Assembly (NCBI GenBank): GCA_001044335.1
Contig: CP011001.1
Span: 868,001 to 932,000 of the forward strand
DNA: 64,000 nucleotides
Origin: Methylophilales bacterium MBRSF5
GTDB lineage: Bacteria > Pseudomonadota > Gammaproteobacteria > Burkholderiales > Methylophilaceae
Direction of reading: 5' to 3'
Shown in pieces: positions 18,815 to 28,164 of the stretch (position 1 is the first letter of the stretch; every line of letters begins with the position of its first letter). The notes under the pieces were generated by a model that saw nothing but the letters and a program-made list of their open reading frames with translations, did not search any database and was not told the origin of the DNA. Both the position numbers and the translations under genes were made by a program.

Positions 18815-19240
18815 ATGGAAGACCATGTTGATTTTAAAAAAACAGGCTTAAAAGCAACCATTCCTCGTTTACGAGTTTTGAATATATTTGAGAACAACCG
18901 TGAAAAACATCTTTCTGCTGAAGAAATTTATAAAATAATGATTAATAATGGCGAGGATATTGGACTGGCCACCATTTACAGGGTGCTAACCCAATTTGAA
19001 CAAGCCGGATTACTCCTCAAACACCATTTTGAAAGTGGCAAAGCAGTCTATGAGCTCAATGAAGAATCACACCATGACCATATTGTTTGCTTACAATGTG
19101 GTCACGTTGTTGAATTTGTTGATAGTGAAATTGAAAAAAGACAAAAAGCAATTGCAGAAGATAATGGATTTAAGATTATTGATCACTCATTGTACCTGTA
19201 TGGCGACTGTAATAAAAAACCGTGCCCACACAAAAAGTGA
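18815..19240 (+). CDS. fur: Ferric uptake regulator Fur
   Basis: Iron-responsive repressor. I start it at ATG 18815, giving 141 residues. A TTG at 18800 would add five residues but lacks a better ribosome-binding site, and Fur proteins normally begin a few residues before the KKxGLKATxPR motif seen here. Winged-helix residues (AEEIYK...IGLATIYRVLTQF) are followed by the metal-binding H-H-D-H (about 86-89), C92-x2-C95 and a C-terminal YGDC...PCPHKK. The strong Fur-specific spacing argues against Zur or PerR. It is divergent from bamE and convergent with recN (1-bp gap). Confidence 0.95.
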   Translation: MEDHVDFKKTGLKATIPRLRVLNIFENNREKHLSAEEIYKIMINNGEDIGLATIYRVLTQFEQAGLLLKHHFESGKAVYELNEESHHDHIVCLQCGHVVEFVDSEIEKRQKAIAEDNGFKIIDHSLYLYGDCNKKPCPHKK

Positions 19241-19241
19241 T

Positions 19242-20888
19242 TTAGCTTAGCAGCTCTTTCGCGTGCATCAAAGTTGTTTCAGTTATTTCTAATCCACCAA
19301 TCATTCTTGCGGTTTCTTTAATCCTTTCCTCCGCATTAAGAATAAATATTTTAGAAATCGCCGTCTCTCCAGATTCTTCTTTATGAACCTTAAAATGGAA
19401 ATTGGCCTTTGATACAACTTGAGCTAAGTGGGTAATTGAAAAGACTTGATGCTGACTACCTAATTGATTTAATAGATTCCCAACTACTTCTGCAACGCCT
19501 CCCCCGATACCAACATCGACCTCGTCAAAAATCATCACTGGAACATTTGTATTTTTAGCTGAGGCTACTCTAATTGCTAAGCTTATTCTTGATAACTCGC
19601 CACCTGAGGCTGTTTTTGCAATTGGAGAAAAATCAGCGCCTTTGTATGTTTTTATTAAAAATTTAACTTGATCGATCCCTGAGGCTACAGGTTCTGTTTT
19701 TTCTACATCAATTTTAAAATCAGCATTAGAAAAAGAAAGTTGATTTAACAAGAGTGAGATTTCACTGCCTAATTTTTTTGCCGCTATCATTCTCTTTTTA
19801 GATAAATTTTTTGCATTAATTAAATAATCATCAAATGCTTTTTTTTCTAATTCTGCAAATTGATTTTCCTCAAATAATGTTGCAATTTCATCGAATCTCT
19901 TAAACCAATTTAATGATTCATTTTCGAACAACTCAGGTTGGATGTGATATTTTCTGGAAAAGTTAAAGACTCCTTGAATATAATCTTCAATTTCTCTAAC
20001 CCTTTCTTCATCATCATTGAATTTACTTAAATAATTATTTAAATTTCTTTCCAGCTCGCTAGCTTGAATTAGCAACTCATTGGAAAGATTTAAGTCCTCG
20101 TTAAGATGTTTATCAAGCTGGGAGGCCTCAGATAACAATTTATTTACATCTTTTAAAATACCAGATGCGGAAAAATCTTCATTATTCATATAACTCAGAC
20201 ACTGTTGAATAAGAGTGATTAATTCTTTTGCATTGGATAATTTCTTATGCTCGGACTGAACTTGTTCCCAATGATCAAAGCTAAAATTTAGATCTTTGTA
20301 TTCCTTGATTTTGATTTGAAGATCCTCGTATTCTTCATGAATTTTTATCTCATTCTCATCAAATTCTTTTTTTCTTTTTTCTAAACTTTTCCATTCATGA
20401 AAAAGTTGTTGTGATTTTTTTTCAAGATTTGTTGTGTCTGCATACTCATCCAAAATACTTAATTGAGTTTTGGCTTGAGTCAAAGAATGAAATGAGTTCT
20501 GACTATAAATATCAATTAATAACTCGCTAACGTCTTTTAATTTAGATATTGGGCTGGGGATTGAGTTGATATAAGCCTTAGATCTTCCATCTGAAAATAT
20601 GATACGCCTGAGTAATAAAGAATCATCATCATACAAATCATTGTCTTTTAACCATTCGATTACAGCTTGATTATTTTTTATTTCAAACTCAGTAATTATT
20701 TCAGCTTTTTCACACCCTTTCCTGATTAATCCACTTTCACTTCTTGCGCCTAAAGTTAAGGATAGTGCATCAATCAAGATTGACTTACCTGCTCCAGTTT
20801 CACCGGTCAGCCCAATAAATCCTTTTTCAAATGAAAGATTAAGCTGATCAACGATGACATAGTCTTGAATGTGCAGATTGGTTAACAC
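19242..20888 (-). CDS. recN: DNA repair protein RecN
   Basis: SMC-like ATPase in recombinational repair of double-strand breaks. The 548 residues begin LTNLHIQDYVIVD with Walker A GETGAGKSILIDAL (29-42). A central region rich in Glu, Lys and Leu forms the coiled coil (about 150-370), and the C-terminal ATPase lobe has ASGGELSRISLAI and Walker B VMIFDEVDVGIGG. The start is GTG. It begins 4 bp after the nadK stop, the conserved nadK-recN pair. Confidence 0.96.
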   Translation of the reverse strand: MLTNLHIQDYVIVDQLNLSFEKGFIGLTGETGAGKSILIDALSLTLGARSESGLIRKGCEKAEIITEFEIKNNQAVIEWLKDNDLYDDDSLLLRRIIFSDGRSKAYINSIPSPISKLKDVSELLIDIYSQNSFHSLTQAKTQLSILDEYADTTNLEKKSQQLFHEWKSLEKRKKEFDENEIKIHEEYEDLQIKIKEYKDLNFSFDHWEQVQSEHKKLSNAKELITLIQQCLSYMNNEDFSASGILKDVNKLLSEASQLDKHLNEDLNLSNELLIQASELERNLNNYLSKFNDDEERVREIEDYIQGVFNFSRKYHIQPELFENESLNWFKRFDEIATLFEENQFAELEKKAFDDYLINAKNLSKKRMIAAKKLGSEISLLLNQLSFSNADFKIDVEKTEPVASGIDQVKFLIKTYKGADFSPIAKTASGGELSRISLAIRVASAKNTNVPVMIFDEVDVGIGGGVAEVVGNLLNQLGSQHQVFSITHLAQVVSKANFHFKVHKEESGETAISKIFILNAEERIKETARMIGGLEITETTLMHAKELLS

Positions 20889-20892
20889 CGCT

Positions 20893-21753
20893 TTAACCCC
20901 AGTTTAATTTGTTTCTGAGCATCTCAAAGTAACAATACTCTTTTGGATGGAGAATAGTAATTGTATTTTTCGACTTATTAATTGAAATTTTATCTCTCAA
21001 GTCTAATGGAAATTTTATTTGACCATCCACACTCAGAAAACCCTCATCCATATCAATAATTTTTGCAGATATGGGTTTTGTTGCGTCTAATGCGATGGGC
21101 CTATTGCTGAGAGTATGAGGGCTAATGGGAACAATTGAAACAGCATTAATTGTCGGATGAAGAATTGGGCCACCTGCAGACAGTGCATAAGCTGTGGTTC
21201 CTGTAGGGGTAGCAATGATTATTCCATCCGATCTTTGTTTATGGAGTAATTTCTGATCTACACTCAATTCTAATTCAATTAATCGCGAACCGCTTTTAAT
21301 AACAACATCATTGAAGGCAATAGATTCATATATTAGATTATCATCTCTCATTACTTTTACCTGCAAAAGCATGCGTTTATCCAGCTCATAAGCGCCTTGT
21401 AAGATTTGAGACAGCTCATTTTCCATATCACCAAAACTAACATCCGCTAAAAAACCAAAACGTCCTTGATTGATTCCTACAATAGGAACATTGAGATGCG
21501 AAACAGCTCTTGCGACCCCCAGCATAGTGCCATCTCCACCTAGCACAATAATTAGGTCAACATTACTACATTCAGCCAAGGTAATGGATTGATGCCGGTT
21601 AATTTTGAATTGTTGCTCTGTTTTTTCTTCAATAAATACTTGAAGCCCTTGATCGTCTATAAACTTTATAAGGCTTTTTAGCTTGTCCAAAAAGCTGGGG
21701 TCCTCCTTAAGATTATTGTATTTTCCAATAATGGCAATTTTTTTAAAGTTCAT
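20893..21753 (-). CDS. nadK: NAD kinase
   Basis: Phosphorylates NAD to NADP using ATP or polyphosphate in the cytoplasm. The 286 residues contain the signature GGDGT (in IIVLGGDGTMLGVAR, near 70-85), the NE/D-like region, and SRSDGIIIATPTGTTAYALSAGGPI-type motifs (here QRSDGIIIATPTGTTAYALS). Length is close to the E. coli protein (292). It is divergent from hrcA, a common arrangement in proteobacteria. Confidence 0.97.
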   Translation of the reverse strand: MNFKKIAIIGKYNNLKEDPSFLDKLKSLIKFIDDQGLQVFIEEKTEQQFKINRHQSITLAECSNVDLIIVLGGDGTMLGVARAVSHLNVPIVGINQGRFGFLADVSFGDMENELSQILQGAYELDKRMLLQVKVMRDDNLIYESIAFNDVVIKSGSRLIELELSVDQKLLHKQRSDGIIIATPTGTTAYALSAGGPILHPTINAVSIVPISPHTLSNRPIALDATKPISAKIIDMDEGFLSVDGQIKFPLDLRDKISINKSKNTITILHPKEYCYFEMLRNKLNWG

Positions 21754-21783
21754 AAAGTAACCAAATGTATTTACTTGATATAA

Positions 21784-21812
21784 TTGATTTAATAATTTTA
21801 ATCTATTTAAAT
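21784..21812 (+). promoter_or_regulatory. Candidate promoter of hrcA
   Basis: TTGATT (21784-21789), a 17-bp spacer and TTAAAT (21807-21812) lie 34 bp before the hrcA start in the nadK-hrcA divergent gap. Spacing is ideal but the hexamers are common in such AT-rich DNA. No CIRCE inverted repeat is present here, so hrcA does not appear to repress itself from this site. Confidence 0.35.
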
Positions 21813-21845
21813 AATAACTACTAATTATTCAATATTCATAAATAG

Positions 21846-22853
21846 GTGGATACAAGATCACAACAGCTTCTAAAAGTTTTAATAAGCCAACATATTGATG
21901 ATGGCGCTCCCGTAGGCTCCAAAACATTATCCAGCCATGCCGAGGTTGATCTAAGTCCGGCAAGTATAAGAAATATTATGAAAACTCTTGAGGATCAAGG
22001 TTTTATATCTAGCCCTCATACATCTGCAGGGAGAATTCCTACAAAAAAAGGTTACAGGTACTTTGTGGATACTTTACTCACTTACAAAGAACCAACTTTG
22101 CAAGAGATAAATCTTATCTCTGAAAAAATGAATAATATGCAAAACGTCTCAAATACTATTGCAGATACTTTATCCAGCCTCACTCATCATGCAGGGTTGA
22201 TTCTCATACCCAAGTTGAAAAAAAATACGTTTAAACATATCGAATTTATTAATTTATCTTCCAATCAAATTTTGGCGATTTTAGTTACTAGCGATGGGCA
22301 AGTAATGAATAAGATTCTTAAAGTAGATAAAGATTACTCGCCTCATGAGTTGGTTGAAATTTCAAACTACTTTACCAAGAATTACTCCGGACTAACGATT
22401 GAGGAATCATTTGAAAAGATCGCTAAAGAAATCAATGAAACAAAGAAAAGAATGTACGATCTTATGCAGTCCGCAATGGATAACTCCAATCCAAATAATT
22501 ATGAAAATATTTTTATTAGCGGTAAAGAAAATTTGATTTATAACGAAGAACTTGCTAAAGATTTAGGAAGTTTAAAAAAAATTATTCAAATTTTTGATAA
22601 AAAAAATATGCTCATGGATCTTCTTGAAAAAAGTCAGAATTCTTCTGGGGTACAAATTTTTATTGGAGAAGAATCGGGCTATCACGGCCTTGATGAATGT
22701 AGCATCATTACATCGCCTTATGAAGTAGATGGAGAGGTTATTGGATCTTTGGGTGTTATAGGCCCAACAAGAATGGCTTATGAAAGGGTTATTCCAATTG
22801 TTGACATAACTGCTAAACTGCTAAGCTTAAATAATCACCAAAAAAAAATATAA
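21846..22853 (+). CDS. hrcA: Heat-inducible transcription repressor HrcA
   Basis: DNA-binding repressor of CIRCE operators, active when GroEL is free. The 335 residues start at GTG. The N-terminal winged-helix shows the family signatures GAPVGSKTLS, LSPASIRNIMKTLEDQGFISSPHTSAGRIPT and GYRYFVD (residues about 19-76). The GAF-like C-terminal half includes FIGEESGY and the conserved SIITSPYEVDGEVIGSLGVIGPTRM. A matching operator, a perfect CIRCE, lies at 48720-48746 before rpoH. It ends directly at the hemH ATG. Confidence 0.97.
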   Translation: MDTRSQQLLKVLISQHIDDGAPVGSKTLSSHAEVDLSPASIRNIMKTLEDQGFISSPHTSAGRIPTKKGYRYFVDTLLTYKEPTLQEINLISEKMNNMQNVSNTIADTLSSLTHHAGLILIPKLKKNTFKHIEFINLSSNQILAILVTSDGQVMNKILKVDKDYSPHELVEISNYFTKNYSGLTIEESFEKIAKEINETKKRMYDLMQSAMDNSNPNNYENIFISGKENLIYNEELAKDLGSLKKIIQIFDKKNMLMDLLEKSQNSSGVQIFIGEESGYHGLDECSIITSPYEVDGEVIGSLGVIGPTRMAYERVIPIVDITAKLLSLNNHQKKI

Positions 22854-23966
22854 ATGGCCTATTACAATAAGGAACCTAAATACACTCACGGAGACGAGCC
22901 CAAAGTTGGAATCATCTTAGCCAATCTCGGGACACCAGAAAAACCAACCTCCGGAGCATTACGTAAATATCTTCAACAATTTCTTATGGACAGAAGGGTT
23001 GTAGAGATTCCTCGGTTTATTTGGTGTTGGATTCTTCATTTTATCATCTTGGTTTTTCGTCCGAAAGCAAGTGCAGCAAAATATAAATCGATATGGACCA
23101 AACAAGGATCTCCCCTTTATGTCAATTTAAAAAAACAAAAGGAAGCCTTTAATAAACTTATTCAAAAAAATATTAAACAGCCAATTGAAATTGAAATCGG
23201 TATGAGTTATGGGCAACCTTCAATCGCAAATGCTATTGATAAACTTAAAGAAAAAAATTGTAATAAGATTCTTTTTTTTCCTCTTTATCCGCAATATGCT
23301 TCATCCTCATCTGGAGCTGCCATGGATGGACTATTCAAAAAGTTAATAAAAACACGAAATATTCCAGAAATAAGGGTAATTCGTAACTACCATGACCATC
23401 CCGCTTATATCGATGCGCTTAAACATTTCATTACTAAGTTTTGGCAGCAAAAATCAAAACCAAATAAGCTTATTATGAGTTTTCATGGGGTTCCAAAGAA
23501 ATCACTTCTACAAGGTGATCCTTATCACTGTGAATGTTATAAAACCGCAAGATTGTTGACTACAGCACTCAAATTAAAAGAGCAAGAATATCAAGTAACT
23601 TTCCAATCCCGGTTTGGCAAAGCAGAATGGCTCAAACCATACTTTTCAGAAGTCATAAAAGATTTGGGAAGTGAAAAAGATATTCGTGTAGATGTATTAT
23701 GTCCAGGCTTCTCTAGTGATTGCCTTGAAACTCTTGAAGAAATTAATATGGAAGGCAGAGAGATATTCTCAGAACATGGCGGAGATCCAAAAAAATACAG
23801 ATACATACCAGCATTGAATGATTCCGAAGAGTGGATTAATGCCATGTTTGAAATCGCAAAATCTCATCTTCAGGGATGGATTGATCACAAATATTCAGTA
23901 TCTAAAATCAGCAAAGCATCTAAAGAAACAAAAACAGCTTTTGAAAAGGTTAAAAAACTACCATGA
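22854..23966 (+). CDS. hemH: Ferrochelatase HemH
   Basis: Inserts Fe2+ into protoporphyrin IX in the last step of haem synthesis; membrane-associated. The 370 residues contain VGIILANLGTPEKPT, LFFPLYPQYASSSSGA, the catalytic His in IMSFHGVPKKSL (near 208), and the C-terminal signature FSSDCLETLEEINMEGRE with the conserved Glu. It begins immediately after the hrcA stop and overlaps hldD by 4 bp, so hrcA-hemH-hldD-hldE-waaF is probably one transcript. Confidence 0.97.
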   Translation: MAYYNKEPKYTHGDEPKVGIILANLGTPEKPTSGALRKYLQQFLMDRRVVEIPRFIWCWILHFIILVFRPKASAAKYKSIWTKQGSPLYVNLKKQKEAFNKLIQKNIKQPIEIEIGMSYGQPSIANAIDKLKEKNCNKILFFPLYPQYASSSSGAAMDGLFKKLIKTRNIPEIRVIRNYHDHPAYIDALKHFITKFWQQKSKPNKLIMSFHGVPKKSLLQGDPYHCECYKTARLLTTALKLKEQEYQVTFQSRFGKAEWLKPYFSEVIKDLGSEKDIRVDVLCPGFSSDCLETLEEINMEGREIFSEHGGDPKKYRYIPALNDSEEWINAMFEIAKSHLQGWIDHKYSVSKISKASKETKTAFEKVKKLP

Positions 23967-24943
23967 TTATCATCACTGGCGCTGCAGGGATGATTGGAAG
24001 TGTTGCTGCATGGCATCTTAATAACATCTTAGGTGAAAATGATCTTATTCTTTGCGATGATCTTGCCCACGATAATCAAGAAAAGAATTTTAGTAAGAGA
24101 AAGTACCTGGATTTTGTCAAAAAAGATCAATTATTAACATCATTAAGACAAATGGATGCAAAAAAAATTGATGCCATTATTCACATGGGTGCAATCAGCG
24201 CCACCACTGAAAAAGTTTTTTCTAAGCTCATTAAAGATAATATTCGTTTTTCAAAAAAATTATGGTCATACTGTACGGAAAAAAAAATACCCTTTATCTA
24301 TGCCAGTTCAGCGGCAACATACGGAGATGGTTCACAAGGATATGATGATGATTTAAATTCGGGCTTAAAGCCATTAAATGCCTACGGATACTCCAAATAT
24401 TTTTTTGATCGCTGGGCCTTGGGTATGGCAGAAAATAATCTATGTCCACCTTACTGGGCTGGCTGTAAATTTTTTAATGTATATGGTCCAAATGAATATC
24501 ATAAAGGTCGTATGGCGAGCGTTGTTTATCATGCGTTCAATCAAATTAGTAATGAGGGATTAATTAAGCTTTTTAAAAGCAATAATCCACAATATGAAGA
24601 TGGTGGTCAGTTAAGAGATTTTATTTATGTCAAAGATGCTGTCTCAGCCATGATCCATTTACTTAATACAAAAAAAATAAGCGGGTTATTTAATATAGGC
24701 ACAGGCAAAGCTCAAACTTTTTATGAATTAGCTCAATCTCTCATAAAAAATCATCAATCTTCAATCGAACAAATTAAATTCATTGATATGCCTTCTGATC
24801 TGGATGGAAAATACCAGTATTTTACTGAAGCAAAAATTGATAAGCTTATTGAAACCGGATACGATTTAAATTTTAATGATCTTAACTCTGGAGTAACAGA
24901 TTATTACCAAAATTATTTATCACAAAAAGATCAATATCTATGA
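23963..24943 (+). CDS. hldD: ADP-L-glycero-D-manno-heptose-6-epimerase HldD
   Basis: Epimerises ADP-D,D-heptose to ADP-L,D-heptose, the donor for LPS inner-core heptosyltransferases. The 326-residue short-chain dehydrogenase fold has the Rossmann loop IIITGAAGMIGS (2-13), the YASSAATYG stretch, the catalytic Y-x3-K in NAYGYSKYFFDRWA (near 139-143), and KFFNVYGPNEYHKGRMASV typical of HldD. It overlaps hemH and hldE by 4 bp each, forming a heptose operon. Confidence 0.96.
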   Translation: MIIITGAAGMIGSVAAWHLNNILGENDLILCDDLAHDNQEKNFSKRKYLDFVKKDQLLTSLRQMDAKKIDAIIHMGAISATTEKVFSKLIKDNIRFSKKLWSYCTEKKIPFIYASSAATYGDGSQGYDDDLNSGLKPLNAYGYSKYFFDRWALGMAENNLCPPYWAGCKFFNVYGPNEYHKGRMASVVYHAFNQISNEGLIKLFKSNNPQYEDGGQLRDFIYVKDAVSAMIHLLNTKKISGLFNIGTGKAQTFYELAQSLIKNHQSSIEQIKFIDMPSDLDGKYQYFTEAKIDKLIETGYDLNFNDLNSGVTDYYQNYLSQKDQYL

Positions 24944-26400
24944 ATAAATTAATCTTTAACGATTTTCTCACTCGAATAAAACATAATAAAAAAAATATTT
25001 TAGTTATAGGTGATGCAATGCTTGATCAGTATTACTTTGGGTCTATTGATCGAATATCACCAGAGGCTCCAGTTCCAATATTTAGCGTAAAAGAAATTGA
25101 AAATAAATTAGGTGGTGCTGCGAATGTTGTTAACAATATTATTAATTTTGGAGTCAAAACCTTTCTTGTTTCATCAGTAGCTAAAGACAAAAGTGGTGAA
25201 TTATTGTTGGAACTTCTGAAGCAAAAAAAAATTACCTCAAACATTATTTTTAAAAAAAATGATGTGACAACAACAAAAATTAGGAGCGTTGTTGGTAATC
25301 AACAATTATTAAGACAAGACTTTGATGCGAAACTAATTTCCTTAACGAAATTAGAAGAATCAAAAATCATAAACAAAATTAACAAAAATATATCAGTCAT
25401 TATTCTATCCGATTATGGCAAAGGCTTCTTATCCCCTGCATTGTGTCAAAAAATCATTTCTAAAGCTAATAAAGAAAAAATTCCTGTGCTTGTTGACCCC
25501 AAAGGGAGTGATATTTCTAAATACAAAAATGCTTTTGCTGTTACTCCCAACAAAAAAGAAGCGTTATCTTTTACTTACATGGGAGATGGCATCCATCACG
25601 AAAAAACTCTTAATAAAATAAGAAAAGAAAATAATATAAAAAACATAATCGAAACAAATGGTGAAAATGGAATTAACCTTTACTCGGATGAATGTCATAA
25701 GAAATTTCCTGCTGTTTCACCCAAACAAGTATTTGATGTTTCTGGTGCTGGCGACTCAGTTATTTCCTCAATTGCTGTCTCATTGCATGCAGGTTTTAAT
25801 ATTGAAAGTTCATTAACTTTAGCTAATATCGCTGCAGGAACAGTCATCAGTAAAATTGGAACAGAACCTGTATCTCTTGATGATCTCAAGGACTTTTTTG
25901 TTACCAAGGACAGTAACCTTAAAAGTAATAAAATATTTAAGCTTGATGAAATGAAAAGCAAAGCTGTCCAACTCAAAAAGCTAGGAAAAACCATTGGATT
26001 TACTAATGGTTGTTTCGATATTCTCCACTCCGGTCATGTTTCCTATCTTAATGAAGCTAAAAAGAATGTTGATTTCTTAATACTAGGCCTTAATACAGAT
26101 AGCTCAATTAAAAAGATTAAAGGCTCATCTAGACCAATTGTTGATCAGCAAAATCGAGCTCAGGTTTTATCAGGTCTATCCTCAGTCGATGCAATAGTAT
26201 TTTTTAATGAAAATACACCGATTAAGCTAATTAAAACAATCCAACCTCATTTTCTAATCAAAGGAAATGACTATAAAGTCAAAGAGGTGGTGGGGCATAA
26301 AGAAGTAAAAAAATGGGCTGGGGAGGTAATGTTAATTGACCTTATTCCAGGTCAAAGTAGTACAAATATAATAAAAAAAATAAACCATAGTGAAAAATGA
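24940..26400 (+). CDS. hldE: Bifunctional heptose-7-phosphate kinase / heptose-1-phosphate adenylyltransferase HldE
   Basis: Carries out two steps toward ADP-heptose. Residues about 15-325 are a ribokinase-like domain (VIGDAMLDQYYFG, DVSGAGDSVISSIAV with the catalytic Asp). Residues about 340-486 are a nucleotidyltransferase domain with GFTNGCFDILHSGHVSYL (the HxGH nucleotide-binding motif) and a later LIDLIPGQSSTNII. The full two-domain fusion is present, as in E. coli (477 residues). It overlaps hldD by 4 bp and waaF by 11 bp. Confidence 0.96.
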   Translation: MNKLIFNDFLTRIKHNKKNILVIGDAMLDQYYFGSIDRISPEAPVPIFSVKEIENKLGGAANVVNNIINFGVKTFLVSSVAKDKSGELLLELLKQKKITSNIIFKKNDVTTTKIRSVVGNQQLLRQDFDAKLISLTKLEESKIINKINKNISVIILSDYGKGFLSPALCQKIISKANKEKIPVLVDPKGSDISKYKNAFAVTPNKKEALSFTYMGDGIHHEKTLNKIRKENNIKNIIETNGENGINLYSDECHKKFPAVSPKQVFDVSGAGDSVISSIAVSLHAGFNIESSLTLANIAAGTVISKIGTEPVSLDDLKDFFVTKDSNLKSNKIFKLDEMKSKAVQLKKLGKTIGFTNGCFDILHSGHVSYLNEAKKNVDFLILGLNTDSSIKKIKGSSRPIVDQQNRAQVLSGLSSVDAIVFFNENTPIKLIKTIQPHFLIKGNDYKVKEVVGHKEVKKWAGEVMLIDLIPGQSSTNIIKKINHSEK

Positions 26401-27394
26401 AAAGATTCTAATTTTTGGTCCATCCTGGGTAGGTGATATGGTAATGGCCCATTCCTTATTCTTAAATTTAAAAAAAAGAAATCCAAATTGTGAAGTTCAT
26501 TTGGCAGCTCCTAGGTGGTCTATGGATATCGGATCAAGATTTCCTGAAATTGATAAATTAATACCTCTTGAGTTTAATCATGGTAAGTTCGATTTTTTTA
26601 AAAGGTTAAGTCTAAGTTTTAAACTAAGACAAGAAAGTTATGATGAATGTATATTCCTGATCAATACCTTTAAATCATTGCTGAATATTACTTTTTCAAA
26701 CATACCATTACGAACTGGGTATGTTGGTGAATTGAGATCATTTTTTTTAAATAATGTTCTTAAAAATAATTCCGACCCTACGATTCGCAAATTTACAAAA
26801 CTATCAAAAAATAATTCATACCCCTCACCTAAATTAATTAACCCAAAAATTGTGAGCAATAAAAAAAATGGTAAAAATTTTTTAAAAAAAAATAGAATTC
26901 CAATAGAAAATCTTGTCATTATTTCTGGTGGGGCAGAATATGGTCCCGCCAAAATATTACCCTCAGAAAAATATGCATATATAGCAAATAATTTAATTAA
27001 AGAGAATTTCAATATCTTGCTAATCGGTTCCGCAAATGACAAAACAGTAAATCACGAAATAAATAAACTTACAAAATATAGATGTTTTGATATTACCGGT
27101 AAAACATCTCTAGGTGAATGCATTGATATAATTGCTTGTGCTCAATATTTTTTGAGTAATGATTCTGGGTTAATGCACATTGCAGCAGCTCTTAATATTC
27201 CTCAAGATAGCTTCTTTGGATCCTCAGACCCAAACAACACACCTCCACTAAACAGCGAAGCAGTAATTAATTATTTAAATCTTGATTGCAGTCCTTGCTT
27301 TGAAAGACGCTGTCCACTGAAACATTTTGACTGCATGAACAAAATCGATGAAAAAGAAATTTCTAAAAGAATCACATGCCTACTAAACAAGTAA
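26390..27394 (+). CDS. waaF: ADP-heptose:LPS heptosyltransferase II WaaF
   Basis: GT9 enzyme that adds the second heptose to the LPS inner core on the cytoplasmic face. The 334 residues begin at GTG with KILIFGPSWVGDMVMAHSLF, the WaaF hallmark, and have the donor-binding end TSLGECIDIIACAQYFLSNDSGLMHIAAAL. A Cys-rich C-terminus follows (C-S-P-C...C-P...C), as in many WaaF proteins. It overlaps hldE by 11 bp and the next glycosyltransferase by 19 bp, so translation is tightly coupled. Confidence 0.93.
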   Translation: MKNEKILIFGPSWVGDMVMAHSLFLNLKKRNPNCEVHLAAPRWSMDIGSRFPEIDKLIPLEFNHGKFDFFKRLSLSFKLRQESYDECIFLINTFKSLLNITFSNIPLRTGYVGELRSFFLNNVLKNNSDPTIRKFTKLSKNNSYPSPKLINPKIVSNKKNGKNFLKKNRIPIENLVIISGGAEYGPAKILPSEKYAYIANNLIKENFNILLIGSANDKTVNHEINKLTKYRCFDITGKTSLGECIDIIACAQYFLSNDSGLMHIAAALNIPQDSFFGSSDPNNTPPLNSEAVINYLNLDCSPCFERRCPLKHFDCMNKIDEKEISKRITCLLNK

Positions 27395-28164
27395 CAATAA
27401 TCGTTCCAAACTACAAAACATACCAATTAACAAAAGTTTGTCTCAGGTTGCTTAGAAAAAATACAGATTTAAATCATGCAGATGTTATTGTAGTTGATAA
27501 CAACTCAAATGATGAATCTTCAAAATATCTTAAAAGTTTAAAATGGATAAAATTTATTCATAGGGATGGGATTCCAAACGAGGGGGGACCAATGTCCCAT
27601 GCCAGAGCACTAGATTTGGCATTAAAAAAAATAAAAAGCCCTTATGTCATCGTAATTCATACGGATACCCTTATGATCCATCCAAACTGGCTTAATATTT
27701 TGATGCAGCCTTTTGATGATCCTACTGTTGCTGGTGTTGGATCTTGGAAGCTTGAACACAAAAATATTTTTCAAAGGTTAGGTAAGCATATCGAATACCT
27801 ATTCAAAAAATTACAAAAAAATAAGACTAATAATCAACGCTTTAATAAAGACTATCATTATCTCAGGAGCCATTGTGCGATTTACAAAACAGACCTTATT
27901 AAAAAAGTTAACTCATCTTTTTCAGATCAGAATGAAAGTGCGGGTAAGGTTCTTCATAAAAAACTAATCCATGCTGGATATAAAATGATTTTTTTGGAAT
28001 CTAATTTTTTAAATAAATATGTAAATCATATCAATCACGCTACCCAGGCAATTAATGATGAGTTTGAAATTCGTTCTGCTAACAAAGTGATCAAAGATTA
28101 TTTCGGCTACATGAATAGAAATGAAATTAAAGAAATTTTAAAAGATGATACCCTAGATAATTAG
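27376..28164 (+). CDS. Family 2 glycosyltransferase
   Basis: A 262-residue GT-A fold enzyme with an inverting-GT2 N-terminus (VTIIVPNYKTYQLTKVCLRLL), the nucleotide-binding VDNNSNDES, and a metal-binding-type D-x-D (H-T-D-T-L) near residue 96. This is followed by IHPNWLNILMQPFDDP and VAGVGSWKLEH. No membrane helices are seen. It closes the hld-waaF operon and probably extends the LPS core or outer polysaccharide; donor and acceptor cannot be read from the sequence. Its end overlaps the convergent HAD gene by 12 bp. Confidence 0.88.
   Translation: MPTKQVTIIVPNYKTYQLTKVCLRLLRKNTDLNHADVIVVDNNSNDESSKYLKSLKWIKFIHRDGIPNEGGPMSHARALDLALKKIKSPYVIVIHTDTLMIHPNWLNILMQPFDDPTVAGVGSWKLEHKNIFQRLGKHIEYLFKKLQKNKTNNQRFNKDYHYLRSHCAIYKTDLIKKVNSSFSDQNESAGKVLHKKLIHAGYKMIFLESNFLNKYVNHINHATQAINDEFEIRSANKVIKDYFGYMNRNEIKEILKDDTLDN

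Noticed and set aside
26638-27042. A 134-codon open frame on the minus strand inside waaF
   Set aside because: The waaF frame has the heptosyltransferase motifs; the reverse frame is Phe/Leu-rich shadow sequence.
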